DNA of 64,000 nt from Tolypothrix sp. PCC 7712 (GCF_025860405.1 NZ_CP063785.1:3348001-3412000); one strand, 5' to 3'. Numbered from the stretch's first letter, positions 26,726 through 38,306 are shown. Notes: a model not told the origin generated them from the sequence alone. Program-made: numbers and translations.

Positions 26726-28033
26726 ATGGCGCAAAACTGGAATTTAACGGGTTTTCGAGCTTCCCAAACTTTTTTGAAGTCACCTGCAACCATAGCGATA
26801 ATTACAGCTTTAGTTACAGCAGGAGCTAGCGTTTATACGGTAACTAAGTTCCAAGCTGATTCTGCGAAAAAGCCAGAAGTAGCAGCAGCTATGCAGCCAG
26901 TAGTAAAAACTGTAACTGCCTTGGGACGGCTGGAACCGAATGGTGAGGTGATTAAACTATCTGCACCGACGGCTAATGAAGGAAATCGCGTAGAGCAGTT
27001 GTTGGTGAAAGAAGGCGATCGCATCAAAGCTGGACAAGTAATTGCAATTATGGATAGTCGCGATCGCTTACAGGCGAGTTTGGATGAAGCGCAAAGACAA
27101 GTAGAAGTCGCTAAATCCCGTCTGGCGCAGGTAAAAGCTGGAGCAAAACAGGGAGAAATAGCAGCGCGTCAAGCTACTATCAACCGTCTGCAAGTTGAAC
27201 TAGCCGGAAGTATAAAAACGCAACAAGCCACAATTAATCGTTTAGAAGCAGAACTGCAAGGACAACAGCAAAGTTTGCAAGCAACAGTTGCACGTGTCGC
27301 GGCTGAGAAAAGCAACGCGCAAGCTGATGTGCAACGCTATGAGAGTTTATATAAAGAAGGTGCAATTTCTAGTCAAGAAGTAGATCGCCGCAGATTAAGT
27401 GCTGAAACTTCCACCCAGCAATTTATCGAAAGCCAAGCTACCAAAGCCAGAACTGTCGCCACCCTAGAACAACAAATCAACGAAGCTAAAGCCAACCGCG
27501 ATAAAACTATCGCCACCTTAGAACAGCAAATTAGTGAAGCCAAAGCTACCCTCAACCAAACTGCAGAAGTTCGTCCCACAGATGTAGCTAACGCGCAAGC
27601 CGAGGTAAACAGCGCCCAAGCTGCTGTCGAGAAAATTAGAGCGCAACTCAATCAAGCATATATTCGCGCTCCCAAAGCTGGACAAATTCTCAAAATTAAT
27701 AGCCGTGCTGGTGAAACTGTTGGTAATGATGGCATTGTGGAACTAGGCCAAACCGATCAGATGTATGCAGTTGCAGAAGTATACCAAAGTGATATTCATA
27801 AAGTCCGGCCTGGTCAAAAAGTCAAAGTCAGCAGCGATTCTCTTCCTGGCGAATTACAAGGAACCGTTGATTGGCTCGGAATGCAGATACAACGGCAAAA
27901 TGTGATTAATGCCGATCCTTCCAGTAATATTGACGCAAGAATAGTAGAAGTTCATGTGCGCCTAGATCAAGCATCCAGCGTTAAAGCAGCTCAGTTTACC
28001 AATTTGCAAGTTAAGGCGGTGATTGAGCAATGA
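26726..28033 (+). CDS. devB: DevB-type membrane fusion protein of an ABC exporter
   Basis: 435 aa. HlyD/DevB family periplasmic adaptor that joins an inner-membrane ABC exporter to TolC. One membrane helix (about 20-40), then half of a lipoyl/barrel motif (VTALGRLEPNGEVIKLSAP, EGDRIKAGQVIAIMDSRDR), a long coiled coil (about 110-300) and the second half (AYIRAPKAGQILKINSRAGE), then a C-terminal barrel. RBS AGAGGGGA lies five bases upstream of ATG. Its stop overlaps devC by 4 bp. In Anabaena, DevBCA exports heterocyst glycolipids; several paralogues serve other cargo, so this copy, being TetR-controlled, may export another compound. Confidence 0.9.
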   Translation: MAQNWNLTGFRASQTFLKSPATIAIITALVTAGASVYTVTKFQADSAKKPEVAAAMQPVVKTVTALGRLEPNGEVIKLSAPTANEGNRVEQLLVKEGDRIKAGQVIAIMDSRDRLQASLDEAQRQVEVAKSRLAQVKAGAKQGEIAARQATINRLQVELAGSIKTQQATINRLEAELQGQQQSLQATVARVAAEKSNAQADVQRYESLYKEGAISSQEVDRRRLSAETSTQQFIESQATKARTVATLEQQINEAKANRDKTIATLEQQISEAKATLNQTAEVRPTDVANAQAEVNSAQAAVEKIRAQLNQAYIRAPKAGQILKINSRAGETVGNDGIVELGQTDQMYAVAEVYQSDIHKVRPGQKVKVSSDSLPGELQGTVDWLGMQIQRQNVINADPSSNIDARIVEVHVRLDQASSVKAAQFTNLQVKAVIEQ

Positions 28034-29205
28034 TTGGATTTATCTCTCAACTCCAACGACGCACACCTTTAGGATGGTTGCAATTAAGTCATCAAAGAAG
28101 CCGTTTATTAGTTGCACTCTCAGGTATTGCCTTTGCAGATGTTCTCATGTTTATGCAACTGGGATTTCAGACTGCATTGTATGAGAGTAACACCAGATTG
28201 CACCGCAGTATGCAAGCTGACATTGTGCTTGTCAGTCCCCAAGCACGGAACTTGGCGAATATGTCCAGCTTTACCAGACGGCGACTGTATCAAGCAATGG
28301 ACTTCCCAGGGGTAAAGTCAGCTGAAGGTATGTATATTAATTTTGGCGATTGGAAGAATCCCCAAACCAAGAAAAAGACAGCGGTGCTAGTGATGGGATT
28401 TAACCCTGACAAGCAAGTATTAGACTTACCAGAAGTCAACCGCCAAAAAGATATTGTCAAGCTACCAGATACCATGCTTTTCGATCGCGCCTCTAGAGGA
28501 GATTATCAAAAGGCGATCGCTCAAATTAATAGCGGAAAACCTGTCACCACAGAAATCGACCGCCGCACAATTAGCATTAACGGCTTATTTTCCGTCGGTG
28601 CATCCTTTATTGCCGATGGTACATTAATTACTAGCGACCAGAACTTTCTACGAGTATTTCCTAGACGGGATGCTAGCAGCCTCAGCATTGGTTTAATTCA
28701 ACTGCAACCAGGTTATGACCCCAAGCAAACTGCTACAGCCTTAAAATCTCATCTGGGTGAAGATGTCAAAGTTTTAACTAAAGCAGAATTTATCGAATTT
28801 GAAAAAGAATACTGGAAAACCAACACTGCGATCGGCTTTATCTTCAGCCTCGGCGTATCGATGGGATTCATGGTTGGCGTGATCATCGTTTATCAAGTTC
28901 TCTCCACAGATGTCAACGCCCACATGAAAGAATACGCCACCTTCAAAGCGATGGGTTACAACAACCTCTACTTATTAGGTATCGTCTTTGAAGAAGCGAT
29001 AATTATGGCAATATTAGGCTTTCTACCTGGTTTCGGCGTTTCTATAGGACTATATGCACTCACACGCAACGCCACAAATTTACCTTTATATATGACCTTA
29101 GCCAGAGCCATCCAAGTACAAGTACTTACCATCATTATGTGCATGATTTCCGGTGCGATCGCCACACGCAAAGTTCAATCTGCTGACCCCGCAGATATGT
29201 TTTAA
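28030..29205 (+). CDS. devC: DevC-type ABC exporter permease
   Basis: 391 aa. FtsX/MacB-type permease with one N-terminal helix (about 30-50), a large periplasmic domain (about 60-260) and three C-terminal helices (about 270-375). Family-typical features: GWLQLSHQRSRLLVALSGIAFADVLMFMQLGF at the start and the cytoplasmic coupling segment YATFKAMGY. Overlaps the devB stop by 4 bp (ATGA), so translation is coupled. Complex: DevB adaptor, DevC dimer, DevA ATPase, TolC outside. Confidence 0.92.
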   Translation: MIGFISQLQRRTPLGWLQLSHQRSRLLVALSGIAFADVLMFMQLGFQTALYESNTRLHRSMQADIVLVSPQARNLANMSSFTRRRLYQAMDFPGVKSAEGMYINFGDWKNPQTKKKTAVLVMGFNPDKQVLDLPEVNRQKDIVKLPDTMLFDRASRGDYQKAIAQINSGKPVTTEIDRRTISINGLFSVGASFIADGTLITSDQNFLRVFPRRDASSLSIGLIQLQPGYDPKQTATALKSHLGEDVKVLTKAEFIEFEKEYWKTNTAIGFIFSLGVSMGFMVGVIIVYQVLSTDVNAHMKEYATFKAMGYNNLYLLGIVFEEAIIMAILGFLPGFGVSIGLYALTRNATNLPLYMTLARAIQVQVLTIIMCMISGAIATRKVQSADPADMF

Positions 29206-29275
29206 TCATTAGTCATTAGTCATTTGTCATTTGTCATTTGGTAATGGGTAATTGGTAATTGGTAATGAGACATTT
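29206..29275. repeat. Heptamer array inside the dev operon
   Basis: TCATTAG x2, TCATTTG x3, then GTAATGG/GTAATTG units, starting on the base after the devC stop, followed by TCATC-type repeats up to the devA ATG. Confidence 0.85.
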
Positions 29276-29335
29276 ATTATTTCTCCCTCATCCCCCTCAT
29301 CTCCCCCTACTTCCTCATCTCCTTCATCCCCTGCT

Positions 29336-30034
29336 ATGAATCCAGTAATCTCTATCCAAAATCTCGACCACTACTTTGGTCAAGGTCAACTGAAAAAGCA
29401 AGTTTTGTTTGATATCAATTTAGAAATCAATGCTGGCGAAATTATCATCATGACTGGGCCTTCGGGTTCTGGTAAAACCACCTTACTAACCTTAGTAGGA
29501 GGCTTGCGTTCTGCTCAGTCTGGTAGTTTGCAAATATTGGGAAGGGAACTCTGCGGTGCAAATGCAGCACAACTTACCGAAGCTAGACGCAGCCACGGCT
29601 ATATTTTCCAAGCACATAACTTGCATGGAAGTTTGACAGCGCTTCAGAATGTGAGAATGGGATTAGAACTGCATCAAGATATTTCACCCCAGGAAATGAA
29701 ACAGCGCTCGGCTGAAATGCTAGAGCAGGTAGGATTAGAACAGCGCCTCAATTACTATCCTGATGATTTATCAGGGGGACAAAAACAACGGGTAGCGATC
29801 GCACGTGCTTTGGTCAGTCGTCCTAAAATTGTGCTAGCGGATGAACCAACGGCGGCGCTTGATAGTAAATCTGGGCGAGATGTGGTTAACCTCATGCAAC
29901 AATTAGCCAAGGAACAAGGCTGTACAATCTTGATGGTGACTCATGACAACCGGATTTTAGACATAGCCGATCGCATCGTTCACATGGAAGATGGTAAGCT
30001 AGCACAGGATCGGGTTGTAACCGTAGCAGTATAA
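29336..30034 (+). CDS. devA: DevA-type ABC exporter ATPase
   Basis: 232 aa from ATG 29336; the longer frame from 29252 would translate tandem repeats (SPSSPSSPP) and is rejected. Walker A GPSGSGKTT (41-49), Q-loop near 90, signature LSGGQKQR (about 145-152), Walker B VLADEPTAALD and a switch His in MVTHD. MacB/LolD-type exporter ATPase that powers DevC. The 130 bp between devC and devA are filled with heptamer and 9-bp repeats and there is no purine-rich ribosome site directly before the ATG, so expression of devA may be tuned separately. Confidence 0.92.
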   Translation: MNPVISIQNLDHYFGQGQLKKQVLFDINLEINAGEIIIMTGPSGSGKTTLLTLVGGLRSAQSGSLQILGRELCGANAAQLTEARRSHGYIFQAHNLHGSLTALQNVRMGLELHQDISPQEMKQRSAEMLEQVGLEQRLNYYPDDLSGGQKQRVAIARALVSRPKIVLADEPTAALDSKSGRDVVNLMQQLAKEQGCTILMVTHDNRILDIADRIVHMEDGKLAQDRVVTVAV

Positions 30035-30673
30035 GATTTACATAAATAAATCGGTGGAAATCAACCCAAATATGTTACGAAACGTAAATAGGCTTGAAAC
30101 TATTACAAATGACCAATGACTAATTTTCTGAAGCTGCTATCTTTTCTCTTCATCAGAGCGATCGCACAATTCTTTTAAAGCTAGCAGTTAAGTCATACAG
30201 CATACTACAAAGTAGTGATATCCTGATTTAGGACACAAAATTGTTGTGTCCTAGCATTTTGTAATTAATGCATCTAAAAATTGTTGTATTACCATTTGTA
30301 ATCAAATTCAACTTTTATTTATAGATAAAAGCCCAAAAAATTTGCATTTATCAATAGAAATTAATCTGGTCAATTACATAGCTTAAAAATCCCTAACACT
30401 CAATTAACCTGCTAATTATTGCCATTTAATTATTTATATATCTAGTATAATTATTTTTACAAATATCATTGATTAATTAATAATTAATCAATAAAAAAAT
30501 CAATAAAAATCCAATTTTTTGCGTATTTTCCTCAGCTTTGCGTACTTATACTGATGGCAAGTGAAAATACTGTAAATAAACTATTATTATTTAATTTTAT
30601 GCCATATTAGTAATTGTAGTTATTGTTTATCAAGCAGTTATAAGAAATAGCTGCTCAAAATATAAGTTAGTTT
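30035..30673. other. AT-rich intergenic region
   Basis: About 640 bp, very AT-rich, no gene. A hairpin TAGGACACAA-5-TTGTGTCCTA at 30229-30253 resembles the palindromes at 48579 and 63840. The rest may hold the promoter of the DUF928 gene. Confidence 0.45.
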
Positions 30674-31405
30674 ATGTCAGCAAAAAAACAACCTTTTTTT
30701 AAATCACCACTGTTAGGAATAGCATTGATAATTTCATCATCTATTATTCCTATATCCATAACACCAGTGATGGCAGGAGTAACCTTTAAACCTCCAGGAG
30801 CGCAAGCACCTCAACGCTCATCTGGGGGAGGCTCAAGGAATGATAATATTTGTGGATTTGGAACGAAAGTCTCTAATAGTGCATCGGTAACACCGTTAAT
30901 GCCCAATTCTAATATTGGCTTTACTGTTGCAGATCGTCCCACAATATTTGTCTACCTTCCAGCTAGTAAAGCGCAAAAAGCATTGTTTACGCTCCAAGAT
31001 GATGGCTCGAAAACTTATTATCAGACAGCCTTAACTTTGCCCGAAAAACCGGGAGTGATGGAAGTAAAACTGCCAACTTCTGTACCAGCGCTGAAGACAG
31101 GCAAAAATTATAAATGGTCTTTAGTCATGATTTGCACTGAAGAGCTAGACACAGATAGTCCTTGGGTAGGTGGATGGATTCGCCGTGTAGAAGCTGATCG
31201 CAGTTTAACTAGTAAAAATCAAAAACCCATATCATTAGAGCTAATTTCTAAATTAGCTGAAACTGGTATTTGGTATGATTCTCTGTCTATTCTGGCAGAA
31301 CTCAGGCGATCGCAACCAAATAATCAAGCTTTAACTAATGCTTGGCAAGACCTTTTAAAATCAGTTAATTTAAATGTGATTGCCAACGAACCACTCGTTA
31401 ATTAA
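30674..31405 (+). CDS. DUF928 exported protein
   Basis: 243 aa with a signal peptide (hydrophobic 11-33, then VMAGVTF). The mature start FKPPGAQAPQRSSGGGSRND, an early Cys, then TPLMPNSNIGFTVADRPTIFVYLPAS match the cyanobacterial DUF928 family; the second Cys is in WSLVMICTEEL. A tail after WVGGWIRRVE carries ISLELISKLAETGIWYDSLSILAELR. Function unknown. It is the first of a same-strand run with a CHASE2 kinase, a second kinase and a CHAT protein, a set that I recall as frequently clustered in filamentous cyanobacteria. Confidence 0.82.
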   Translation: MSAKKQPFFKSPLLGIALIISSSIIPISITPVMAGVTFKPPGAQAPQRSSGGGSRNDNICGFGTKVSNSASVTPLMPNSNIGFTVADRPTIFVYLPASKAQKALFTLQDDGSKTYYQTALTLPEKPGVMEVKLPTSVPALKTGKNYKWSLVMICTEELDTDSPWVGGWIRRVEADRSLTSKNQKPISLELISKLAETGIWYDSLSILAELRRSQPNNQALTNAWQDLLKSVNLNVIANEPLVN

Positions 31406-31501
31406 TTAACTAATAGTAACTAAAGCTAAGGTGGGGAGTAAACAGTAATTAAATTATTCCCCACTTTCTAATTTTATAAAATTATTAATTATTAATTTAA
31501 A

Positions 31502-34276
31502 ATGGGCTTATTGTTGAAAGCATTATTCGCAAATTTATTGAGGATAGGTTCAATTAGAACCATTTTTAAGCATTGGCGCTTTGTATTGATAACTGCTCCT
31601 AGCGTCAGCATATTGGTGATTGCTGGGGGTATGACAGGTTTATTTCAACTACTGGAATGGAGTACTATGGAGCAGTTTTTTGCTCTACGACCTCTAGAAG
31701 CACGAGATAAGCGTATCCTCATTGTCACCATTGATGAAAAAGACATTACTCAAGTTGGTAAATGGCCGATTCCTGATGCTGTCTTAGCTCAACTCCTCAC
31801 AAAACTCAAGGCTCAACAACCAGCAGCTATTGGTATGGATATTTATCGAGATTTGCCAGTAGAACCAGGGTATCAAGAATTAGTCGCAGTGATGAAATCT
31901 ACACCTACCTTAATTGGTGTCAAAAAACTCGCAGGGGATAGTGTAGCACCATCACCAACTTTATCTGCACAAGGGCAAATTGCGCTTTCTGATTTTGTGT
32001 TGGATACAGATGGTAAAGTCAGACGGGGTTTGCTTTCGGCTGGCGATCGCAACGGGGAAATTTTTTTAGGTTTAGCAGCGCGCTTAAGCTTAATTTATCT
32101 AGAACCTCAACATATTTCTCTAGAAGCAATAGATCAAACAGAGACTAGCTTGCAATTAGGTAAAGCCATATTCACACCCTTAAAAGGTAAAGAGTTTATT
32201 TATCGCGGTGCAGATGTTGGCGGATACCAAATTTTATTGAACTACCGAGGACGTAAAAATCATTTTGATACAGTCAAAATGCGGGATATACTAAATAATT
32301 CTGTCTCACAGGAGTTAGTACGCGATCGCATTGTTTTGATTGGTACTACAGCTAAGAGTATCAATGACTTTTTTAACGTTTCTTATAATCCTAAGTTTCA
32401 GAATAATGGAGAACCTATGGCAGGGGTTGTAGTTCATGCCAATTTAACTAGCCAAATTTTAAGTGCAGCATTAGATAGTAGACCTCTTATACAAATATGG
32501 TCTTCCCATGCAGAATGGCTATGGATTTTATGCTGGTCATTTATCAGTAGTAGTCTGACTTGGCGCTTGTTGCACGTAAAATCTCTTGGTAAGTGGAAAT
32601 TGCCAGGATTACCTATAGTAGGAATTATATTTGCAATTGCGACTCTTTTAGGTAGCAGCTATTTAGCTTTTTTAGCAGGTTGGTGGATTCCTAGCATTTC
32701 ACCGTTACTAGCTGTCCTTATCTGTGGAATTGTCATCACTAATTTTTATAAACAATCACAACTAGAAAAAGCGAATGAGGAATTACAGGAGTACTCTTAT
32801 ACGTTAGAGCAAAAAGTCAGCGATCGCACTAAAGAATTAGAAATTGCTAAAATTGCTGCTGATGTTGCCAACCAAGCTAAAAGCGAATTTTTAGCTAATA
32901 TGAGCCATGAACTGCGGACACCTTTAAATGGAATTTTAGGGTACGCACAAATCCTCGAACGTTCTGAAAAAATAGCGCCATCAGAACTAGATGGTATCAA
33001 AATTATTCATCAATGCGGTTCTCACCTACTCACTCTCATCAATGATATTTTAGACCTGTCGAAAATTGAAGCTCGAAAACTAGAACTACACAAAACAAAC
33101 TTTGATTTCTCTTTCTTTTTGATTGGAGTAGTAGAAATCTGCCGCATACGTGCTCAACAAAAAGGTATCTCATTTATTGATCAATTAGATCCTCAACTTC
33201 CTTTAGGAATCAATGCTGATGAAAAACGGTTACGGCAAGTTTTAATTAATTTACTTGGTAATGCCATTAAATTTACTGATATTGGTAGTGTAACTTTTAA
33301 GGTAGAAGTATTACAAATAGAAAATAATCCTGAAAATATATTAAGTAAAATTCGCTTTAAAATTGAAGATACAGGTGTAGGGATGACACCCGAACAGCTA
33401 GAAAAGATTTTTTTACCTTTTGAGCAAGTAGGAGATAAACATAAACAAGTAGAAGGTACAGGATTAGGATTAGCCATTAGCTGCAAACTAGCTGAATTAA
33501 TGGGTAGCCAAATTAATGTCACTAGCACTTTATCAGTTGGTAGTAAATTTTGGTTCGATGTGAATCTAGAAGTGATTGAAGTAGCCACCAATACTGCTAC
33601 TATATCTCCCAAGAAAAAAATTGTCGGTATTCAAAATAAACAACCAAAAATCTTAATTGTAGATGACCAACTTGAAAATCGTTCTGTTATTATCAATCTC
33701 CTGCAACCAATAGGATTCACTTGCTGGGAAGCTACTAATGGAAAAGAAGGTTTAGAAACAGCCATAGAGAGTCAGCCAGACTTAATTATCACTGATTTAA
33801 AAATGCCAATTACGGACGGTTTTGAAATGATGCATAATTTAAGAAATTTGCATCAGTTTAAAAATCTGCCAATTATAGTTTCTTCAGCCAGTGTATTTGA
33901 AAATGACCAAATAAAAAGTTTAGCTGTGGGAGGTAATGAGTTTTTAGCCAAACCCTTTGAGATAGATGAAATTTTTAAAATTTTAGAAAAATATTTACAA
34001 CTGACTTGGATTTATCAAGAAGATAGCGCCTTAGAACTAGATTCTGAAAATCAAACAGAGCAAGTAATCATTGCACCTCCTGCAACTGAACTAGATCAGC
34101 TGTTTGATTTAGCAATGAGAGGGAATATTCCTAGTATACAAATATTATTGAATGAGCTTGAAGCTGCAGATCAAAAATTTGCACCTTTTTGTCACAAAAT
34201 TAGACAACTTGCTGATAACTTTCAAACCAAACCTATTCGGGCAATTATTAAATCTTATCAGGATATAAGTTTATGA
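31502..34276 (+). CDS. CHASE2-domain hybrid histidine kinase
   Basis: 924 aa inner-membrane sensor. One helix near residues 28-50, extracytoplasmic CHASE2 sensor (about 55-325, with [34 protein letters not shown]), then three helices (about 335-415), a short coiled coil, HisKA with the phospho-acceptor His469 in MSHELRTP, HATPase ([12 protein letters not shown]), and a receiver domain with Asp765 (LIITDLKMP). A further helical tail of about 80 residues follows the receiver. The ligand of CHASE2 is unknown. The stop overlaps the next kinase by 4 bp, so the two work together, probably as a phosphorelay. Confidence 0.92.
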   Translation: MGLLLKALFANLLRIGSIRTIFKHWRFVLITAPSVSILVIAGGMTGLFQLLEWSTMEQFFALRPLEARDKRILIVTIDEKDITQVGKWPIPDAVLAQLLTKLKAQQPAAIGMDIYRDLPVEPGYQELVAVMKSTPTLIGVKKLAGDSVAPSPTLSAQGQIALSDFVLDTDGKVRRGLLSAGDRNGEIFLGLAARLSLIYLEPQHISLEAIDQTETSLQLGKAIFTPLKGKEFIYRGADVGGYQILLNYRGRKNHFDTVKMRDILNNSVSQELVRDRIVLIGTTAKSINDFFNVSYNPKFQNNGEPMAGVVVHANLTSQILSAALDSRPLIQIWSSHAEWLWILCWSFISSSLTWRLLHVKSLGKWKLPGLPIVGIIFAIATLLGSSYLAFLAGWWIPSISPLLAVLICGIVITNFYKQSQLEKANEELQEYSYTLEQKVSDRTKELEIAKIAADVANQAKSEFLANMSHELRTPLNGILGYAQILERSEKIAPSELDGIKIIHQCGSHLLTLINDILDLSKIEARKLELHKTNFDFSFFLIGVVEICRIRAQQKGISFIDQLDPQLPLGINADEKRLRQVLINLLGNAIKFTDIGSVTFKVEVLQIENNPENILSKIRFKIEDTGVGMTPEQLEKIFLPFEQVGDKHKQVEGTGLGLAISCKLAELMGSQINVTSTLSVGSKFWFDVNLEVIEVATNTATISPKKKIVGIQNKQPKILIVDDQLENRSVIINLLQPIGFTCWEATNGKEGLETAIESQPDLIITDLKMPITDGFEMMHNLRNLHQFKNLPIIVSSASVFENDQIKSLAVGGNEFLAKPFEIDEIFKILEKYLQLTWIYQEDSALELDSENQTEQVIIAPPATELDQLFDLAMRGNIPSIQILLNELEAADQKFAPFCHKIRQLADNFQTKPIRAIIKSYQDISL

Positions 34277-35586
34277 AAAATATTAATGTTGAACAAGCAA
34301 CTATTATGATTGTTGATGACAATCAAACCAATCTCAAAGTATTATGTAATGCTATCTCTAATTATGGCTGGGAAATTTTGACTGCCATTGATGGTCAAAG
34401 TGCTATTGAACAAGCTGAATATGCCCAACCAGATTTGATTTTATTAGATGTAATGATGCCAGGTCTTGATGGATTTAACACCTGCCAAATCCTCAAAAAA
34501 AATCCTGCAACTCATGATATACCAATAATTTTTTTGACCGCTCTATCAGACAAATTTGATAAGGTGCAAGGGCTTTTAATTGGAGGTGTAGATTATATTA
34601 CTAAACCTTTTCAAAAAGAAGAGGTTTTAGCCAGAATTCACGTCCATTTAAAGATTCGATTTTTAACAAAACAACTAGAATTACAGAATCAACAGTTAGA
34701 GCAGCGGATAGAAGAACGTACCACCAAGCTTTTGCAAGCACTGGATGAATTAAAGCAATCTCAACTCCAATTAGTGCAGAACGAAAAATTGTCTACTCTT
34801 GGTCAATTAGTTGCTGGTGTAGCTCATGAAATTAACAATCCCCTCACCTCTTTAACAGGTAACTTGCATTTTATTGGCAATTATATCGATGACTTAGTTA
34901 ACCACTTGCAACTTTATCGTCAACACTATTCAGATCCACCTACGAATATTGTTAAAGATGCCAAGATGATAGATTTAGAGCAAATTATCAAAGATTTGCC
35001 TGCACTGCTTTCATATATGAATATCGGTGTAGAACGCATCAGCGACATTAGCACTAGTTTACGTACTTTTTCCCGTACAGATACATCTCATCAAGTAGAT
35101 TTTGATATTCACGAAGGTATTGATAGTACTTTGCTAATTTTGCAGCATCGTCTGAAGGCAAGTAATAAGCGATCGCAAATATTAGTGATAAAAAATTATG
35201 GAAATATCCCTTTGTTTAAATGCTATCCTGGGCAAATTAGCCAAGTGTTTATGAATATAATTTCTAACTCTATTGACGCTTTTGATGAAAAAAATGAAAA
35301 ATTACCTATTCCAGAAAATGTTGGATATGAAATTGTGATTGAAACCCGACTTAATCGGGATGAAAATTTGCTCACTATCACCTTTGCGGATAATGCTTCT
35401 GGGATTGCTCCGGAACTTATAGAGCAAGTATTTAACCAATTTTTTACTACTAAATCAATTGGTAAAGGTACTGGACTAGGTTTATCTATTAGTAAACAGA
35501 TTATTGAAGAAAAACACCAAGGAAAAATCCAATGTTTTTCAGTATTAGGAGAAGGCACAAGATTTGTCATTGAAATCCCTGTATAA
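34273..35586 (+). CDS. Response regulator - histidine kinase hybrid
   Basis: 437 aa, soluble. N-terminal receiver domain (about 10-125) with acceptor Asp59 in LLDVMMP, a coiled coil (about 130-165), HisKA with His185 in VAHEINNPL and a C-terminal HATPase ([13 protein letters not shown]). It is a receiver-first kinase, which commonly receives phosphate from an upstream hybrid kinase. The ATG overlaps the stop of the CHASE2 kinase by 4 bp. No DNA-binding output domain is present in either protein, so the final output regulator lies elsewhere or the CHAT protein downstream is the effector. Confidence 0.92.
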   Translation: MKNINVEQATIMIVDDNQTNLKVLCNAISNYGWEILTAIDGQSAIEQAEYAQPDLILLDVMMPGLDGFNTCQILKKNPATHDIPIIFLTALSDKFDKVQGLLIGGVDYITKPFQKEEVLARIHVHLKIRFLTKQLELQNQQLEQRIEERTTKLLQALDELKQSQLQLVQNEKLSTLGQLVAGVAHEINNPLTSLTGNLHFIGNYIDDLVNHLQLYRQHYSDPPTNIVKDAKMIDLEQIIKDLPALLSYMNIGVERISDISTSLRTFSRTDTSHQVDFDIHEGIDSTLLILQHRLKASNKRSQILVIKNYGNIPLFKCYPGQISQVFMNIISNSIDAFDEKNEKLPIPENVGYEIVIETRLNRDENLLTITFADNASGIAPELIEQVFNQFFTTKSIGKGTGLGLSISKQIIEEKHQGKIQCFSVLGEGTRFVIEIPV

Positions 35587-35714
35587 GCATGAAATCCTGG
35601 GATCTGAGGAGTAAAATTGAGCCTTTGAACAAACCTATAGTGAAATAAAACAAGGATTTTAGGGAACAGTAGAAAATAGGTTTCTATTGCTTGTCACTAT
35701 GGGAATGTAAATTT

Positions 35715-38306
35715 ATGCACAAAAATCAACAGATCATTGGCTCTTTTGCTTATACAATGAATTTAGGATTGCTGACATTATTTGTCGTCACAGCTAGCAT
35801 TCCAGCCCTAGCAAATATCAATTTGCACTCAGAAATTCAGGATGGGAAAATCACTACAAGCTCAGTCTTAAATCCCAATTCCCTACTGGAACAAGGTAGA
35901 ATTCAGTTTGCCGCAGGACGCTTTACCGAAGCAGCGAAACTTTGGGAAGCTGCATCTGTTGCTTTTGCAGAACAAGGTGACACTATCAACCAAGCTTGGA
36001 GTTTGAGTTATCTATCTTTAGCTTTACAAAACTTGGGAGATTGGCAAAAGGCGGAAGTTTCAATTACTAACAGTCTCAATCTGCTGCAACGCCTGAACAC
36101 CAAAAATCAAAATAATGCTGCAATTTGGGCAGTAGCTTTTAATACTCTAGGAAATCTCCAACTTACCAAAGGACAAGGAGAAGCAGCTTTACAAGCTTGG
36201 CAAGATGCAGAAAAAAATTATGCTCAAGCTGGTGATGATGCAGGTAAATTAGGTAGTCAAATTAACCAAGCGCAGGCACTACAGGCTTTAGGATTTTATC
36301 GCAGAGCGCAGAAGTTGTTAATAGCTATCAATCAAAAGCTGCAAAATCAGCCAGATTCCATCATCAAAGCTAAAGCATTGCAAAGCTTGGGAGTTGTTTT
36401 GCAACAGGTGGGAAATTTACAGCAATCCCAGGAAATTTTAAAGCAAAGTTTAGCAATTAGCACTCGCCTGAACTCTACAGACAATATCGGCGATGTTCTT
36501 TTTAGCTTGGGAAATACAGCTAGAGATTTACAACAAACTGCAGAGGCTTTAGATTATTATCAACAAGTGCTAGCTAAGGCAACTAATCCCCAACTACACC
36601 TAGAAGCACAACTCAATCAACTCAGCCTGTATTTAGATAATGCACAAGTACAAGCGGCTAATGCTTTATTACCTGAAATTAAATCACAATTAGAGAATCT
36701 GCCGCCTAGCCGGATGTCTATCTATGCCACAGTTAACTTTGCGCGTAGTTTGGCTAAGTTGACAAAATCGGCTGGAGACAATCAAGATTTAGCTAAAGAA
36801 GCTGCAGTAACTTTAGCACGTGCCATACAACAAGCCGACAGTTTGAAAGACTTACGTGCTCAAGCTTATGCCTTAAATGAATTAGGAAAATTATACTTTG
36901 AGCAGCAGCAGTTATCTGAGGCTTTACAACTGACCCAAAAAGCATTGACAATCGCTCAAGAAATTAATGCGGCGGACATTGCTTATCAAGCTTCCTGGCA
37001 AGTTGGGCGCATTCTCAAAATTAAAGGTAACACTGAAGGTGCGATCGCAGCTTATAATTTCTCCGTCAAAACCCTCAAGTCTCTGCGTAGCGACTTAGTG
37101 GCGATTAATCGTGATGTCCAGTTCTCCTTTCAAGAGAGTGTGGAACCAGTGTATCGGGAGTTCGTTGATTTATTACTCCAATTTCACCCCAGCCAGAAAA
37201 ACTTAAAGCAAGCGCGAGAAACTATCGAAGGGCTACAACTCGCTGAATTAGACAATTTCTTCCATGAAGCTTGTTTAAATGGTAAACCAGAGCAAATCGA
37301 CAAAATTGATAAAAATGCAGCTGTTATCTATCCGATTATTTTAGGCGATCGCTTAGAAGTTATTGTCTCGATTTCCGGGCAACCCTTAATTAATTACAAA
37401 ACAGACATCTCAAAAGCGGAAATAGAAAAGACTATCAAACAGATGCGTCAATCTCTCAACCCGGCTTTTTCGCAAGAGAATGCTTTATCTGTTTCCCAAA
37501 AATTCTACGACTTACTTATCCGTCCCGCCGAATCGCAGTTAGCCAATAGTAAAATCAAAACTTTGACCTTTGTTTTAGATGGTTCCTTGCGAAATTTACC
37601 AATGGCGGCTTTGTATGATGGCAAAAATTATTTAGTAGAGAAATATAGCTTGGCTTTATCGCCAGGAATGCAATTATTACAAGCCCACTCACTCAAGCGA
37701 GATAATATTAAAGTGATTACAGCCGCACTCAGCGAAGCACGCCAAGGGTTTAAAGCTTTACCAGCTGTTAAATCAGAAGTCACAGAAATTAGCGCTGAAA
37801 TTTCTTCACAGCTACTTTTAAATGAAAAATTTACCGACGCTAACCTGCAAACAGCTATCAAATCAATTCCTTTTTCTGTATTGCATCTCGCTACTCATGG
37901 TCAGTTTAGCAGTAAGTCAGATGATACTTTTATACTTAGCTGGGATGGCAAGATTAACGTTAAGGAATTAAGTGAGTTTCTCAAATCCAGAAACGAGGTT
38001 AATTCTACACCGGTAGAATTAATGGTTCTCAGTGCTTGTCAAACAGCAAAAGGAGACAATCGCGCAATATTAGGTTTAGCTGGAGTAGCAGTACGTTCTG
38101 GCGCGCGTAGTACTATAGCTACCTTGTGGGCAGTACAAGACGAGTCTACAGCTAAATTTATGGTTGAGTTTTATAAACATCTCAAAAAACCTGGAATTGG
38201 TAAAGCAGAAGCTTTGCGACAAACTCAATTGATTTTTTTACAAGATGCTAATTTTCAGCACCCCTATTATTGGTCAGCGTTTGTGTTGGTAGGAAATTGG
38301 CTATAA
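35715..38306 (+). CDS. Exported TPR - CHAT domain protein (caspase-like protease)
   Basis: 863 aa from ATG 35715 (TTG 35691 would add eight residues). Signal peptide: residues about 14-34 (MNLGLLTLFVVTASIPALA). Then about 10 TPRs (about 40-430) and a C-terminal CHAT domain (about 530-863), a caspase-fold protease. The catalytic pair is intact: His728 in LATHGQFS and Cys775 in SACQTAKG. The final LRQTQLIFLQ, YYWSAFVLVGNW is the usual CHAT end. Export means it should act in the periplasm. Follows the kinase pair by 128 bp on the same strand. Targets unknown. Confidence 0.92.
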   Translation: MHKNQQIIGSFAYTMNLGLLTLFVVTASIPALANINLHSEIQDGKITTSSVLNPNSLLEQGRIQFAAGRFTEAAKLWEAASVAFAEQGDTINQAWSLSYLSLALQNLGDWQKAEVSITNSLNLLQRLNTKNQNNAAIWAVAFNTLGNLQLTKGQGEAALQAWQDAEKNYAQAGDDAGKLGSQINQAQALQALGFYRRAQKLLIAINQKLQNQPDSIIKAKALQSLGVVLQQVGNLQQSQEILKQSLAISTRLNSTDNIGDVLFSLGNTARDLQQTAEALDYYQQVLAKATNPQLHLEAQLNQLSLYLDNAQVQAANALLPEIKSQLENLPPSRMSIYATVNFARSLAKLTKSAGDNQDLAKEAAVTLARAIQQADSLKDLRAQAYALNELGKLYFEQQQLSEALQLTQKALTIAQEINAADIAYQASWQVGRILKIKGNTEGAIAAYNFSVKTLKSLRSDLVAINRDVQFSFQESVEPVYREFVDLLLQFHPSQKNLKQARETIEGLQLAELDNFFHEACLNGKPEQIDKIDKNAAVIYPIILGDRLEVIVSISGQPLINYKTDISKAEIEKTIKQMRQSLNPAFSQENALSVSQKFYDLLIRPAESQLANSKIKTLTFVLDGSLRNLPMAALYDGKNYLVEKYSLALSPGMQLLQAHSLKRDNIKVITAALSEARQGFKALPAVKSEVTEISAEISSQLLLNEKFTDANLQTAIKSIPFSVLHLATHGQFSSKSDDTFILSWDGKINVKELSEFLKSRNEVNSTPVELMVLSACQTAKGDNRAILGLAGVAVRSGARSTIATLWAVQDESTAKFMVEFYKHLKKPGIGKAEALRQTQLIFLQDANFQHPYYWSAFVLVGNWL

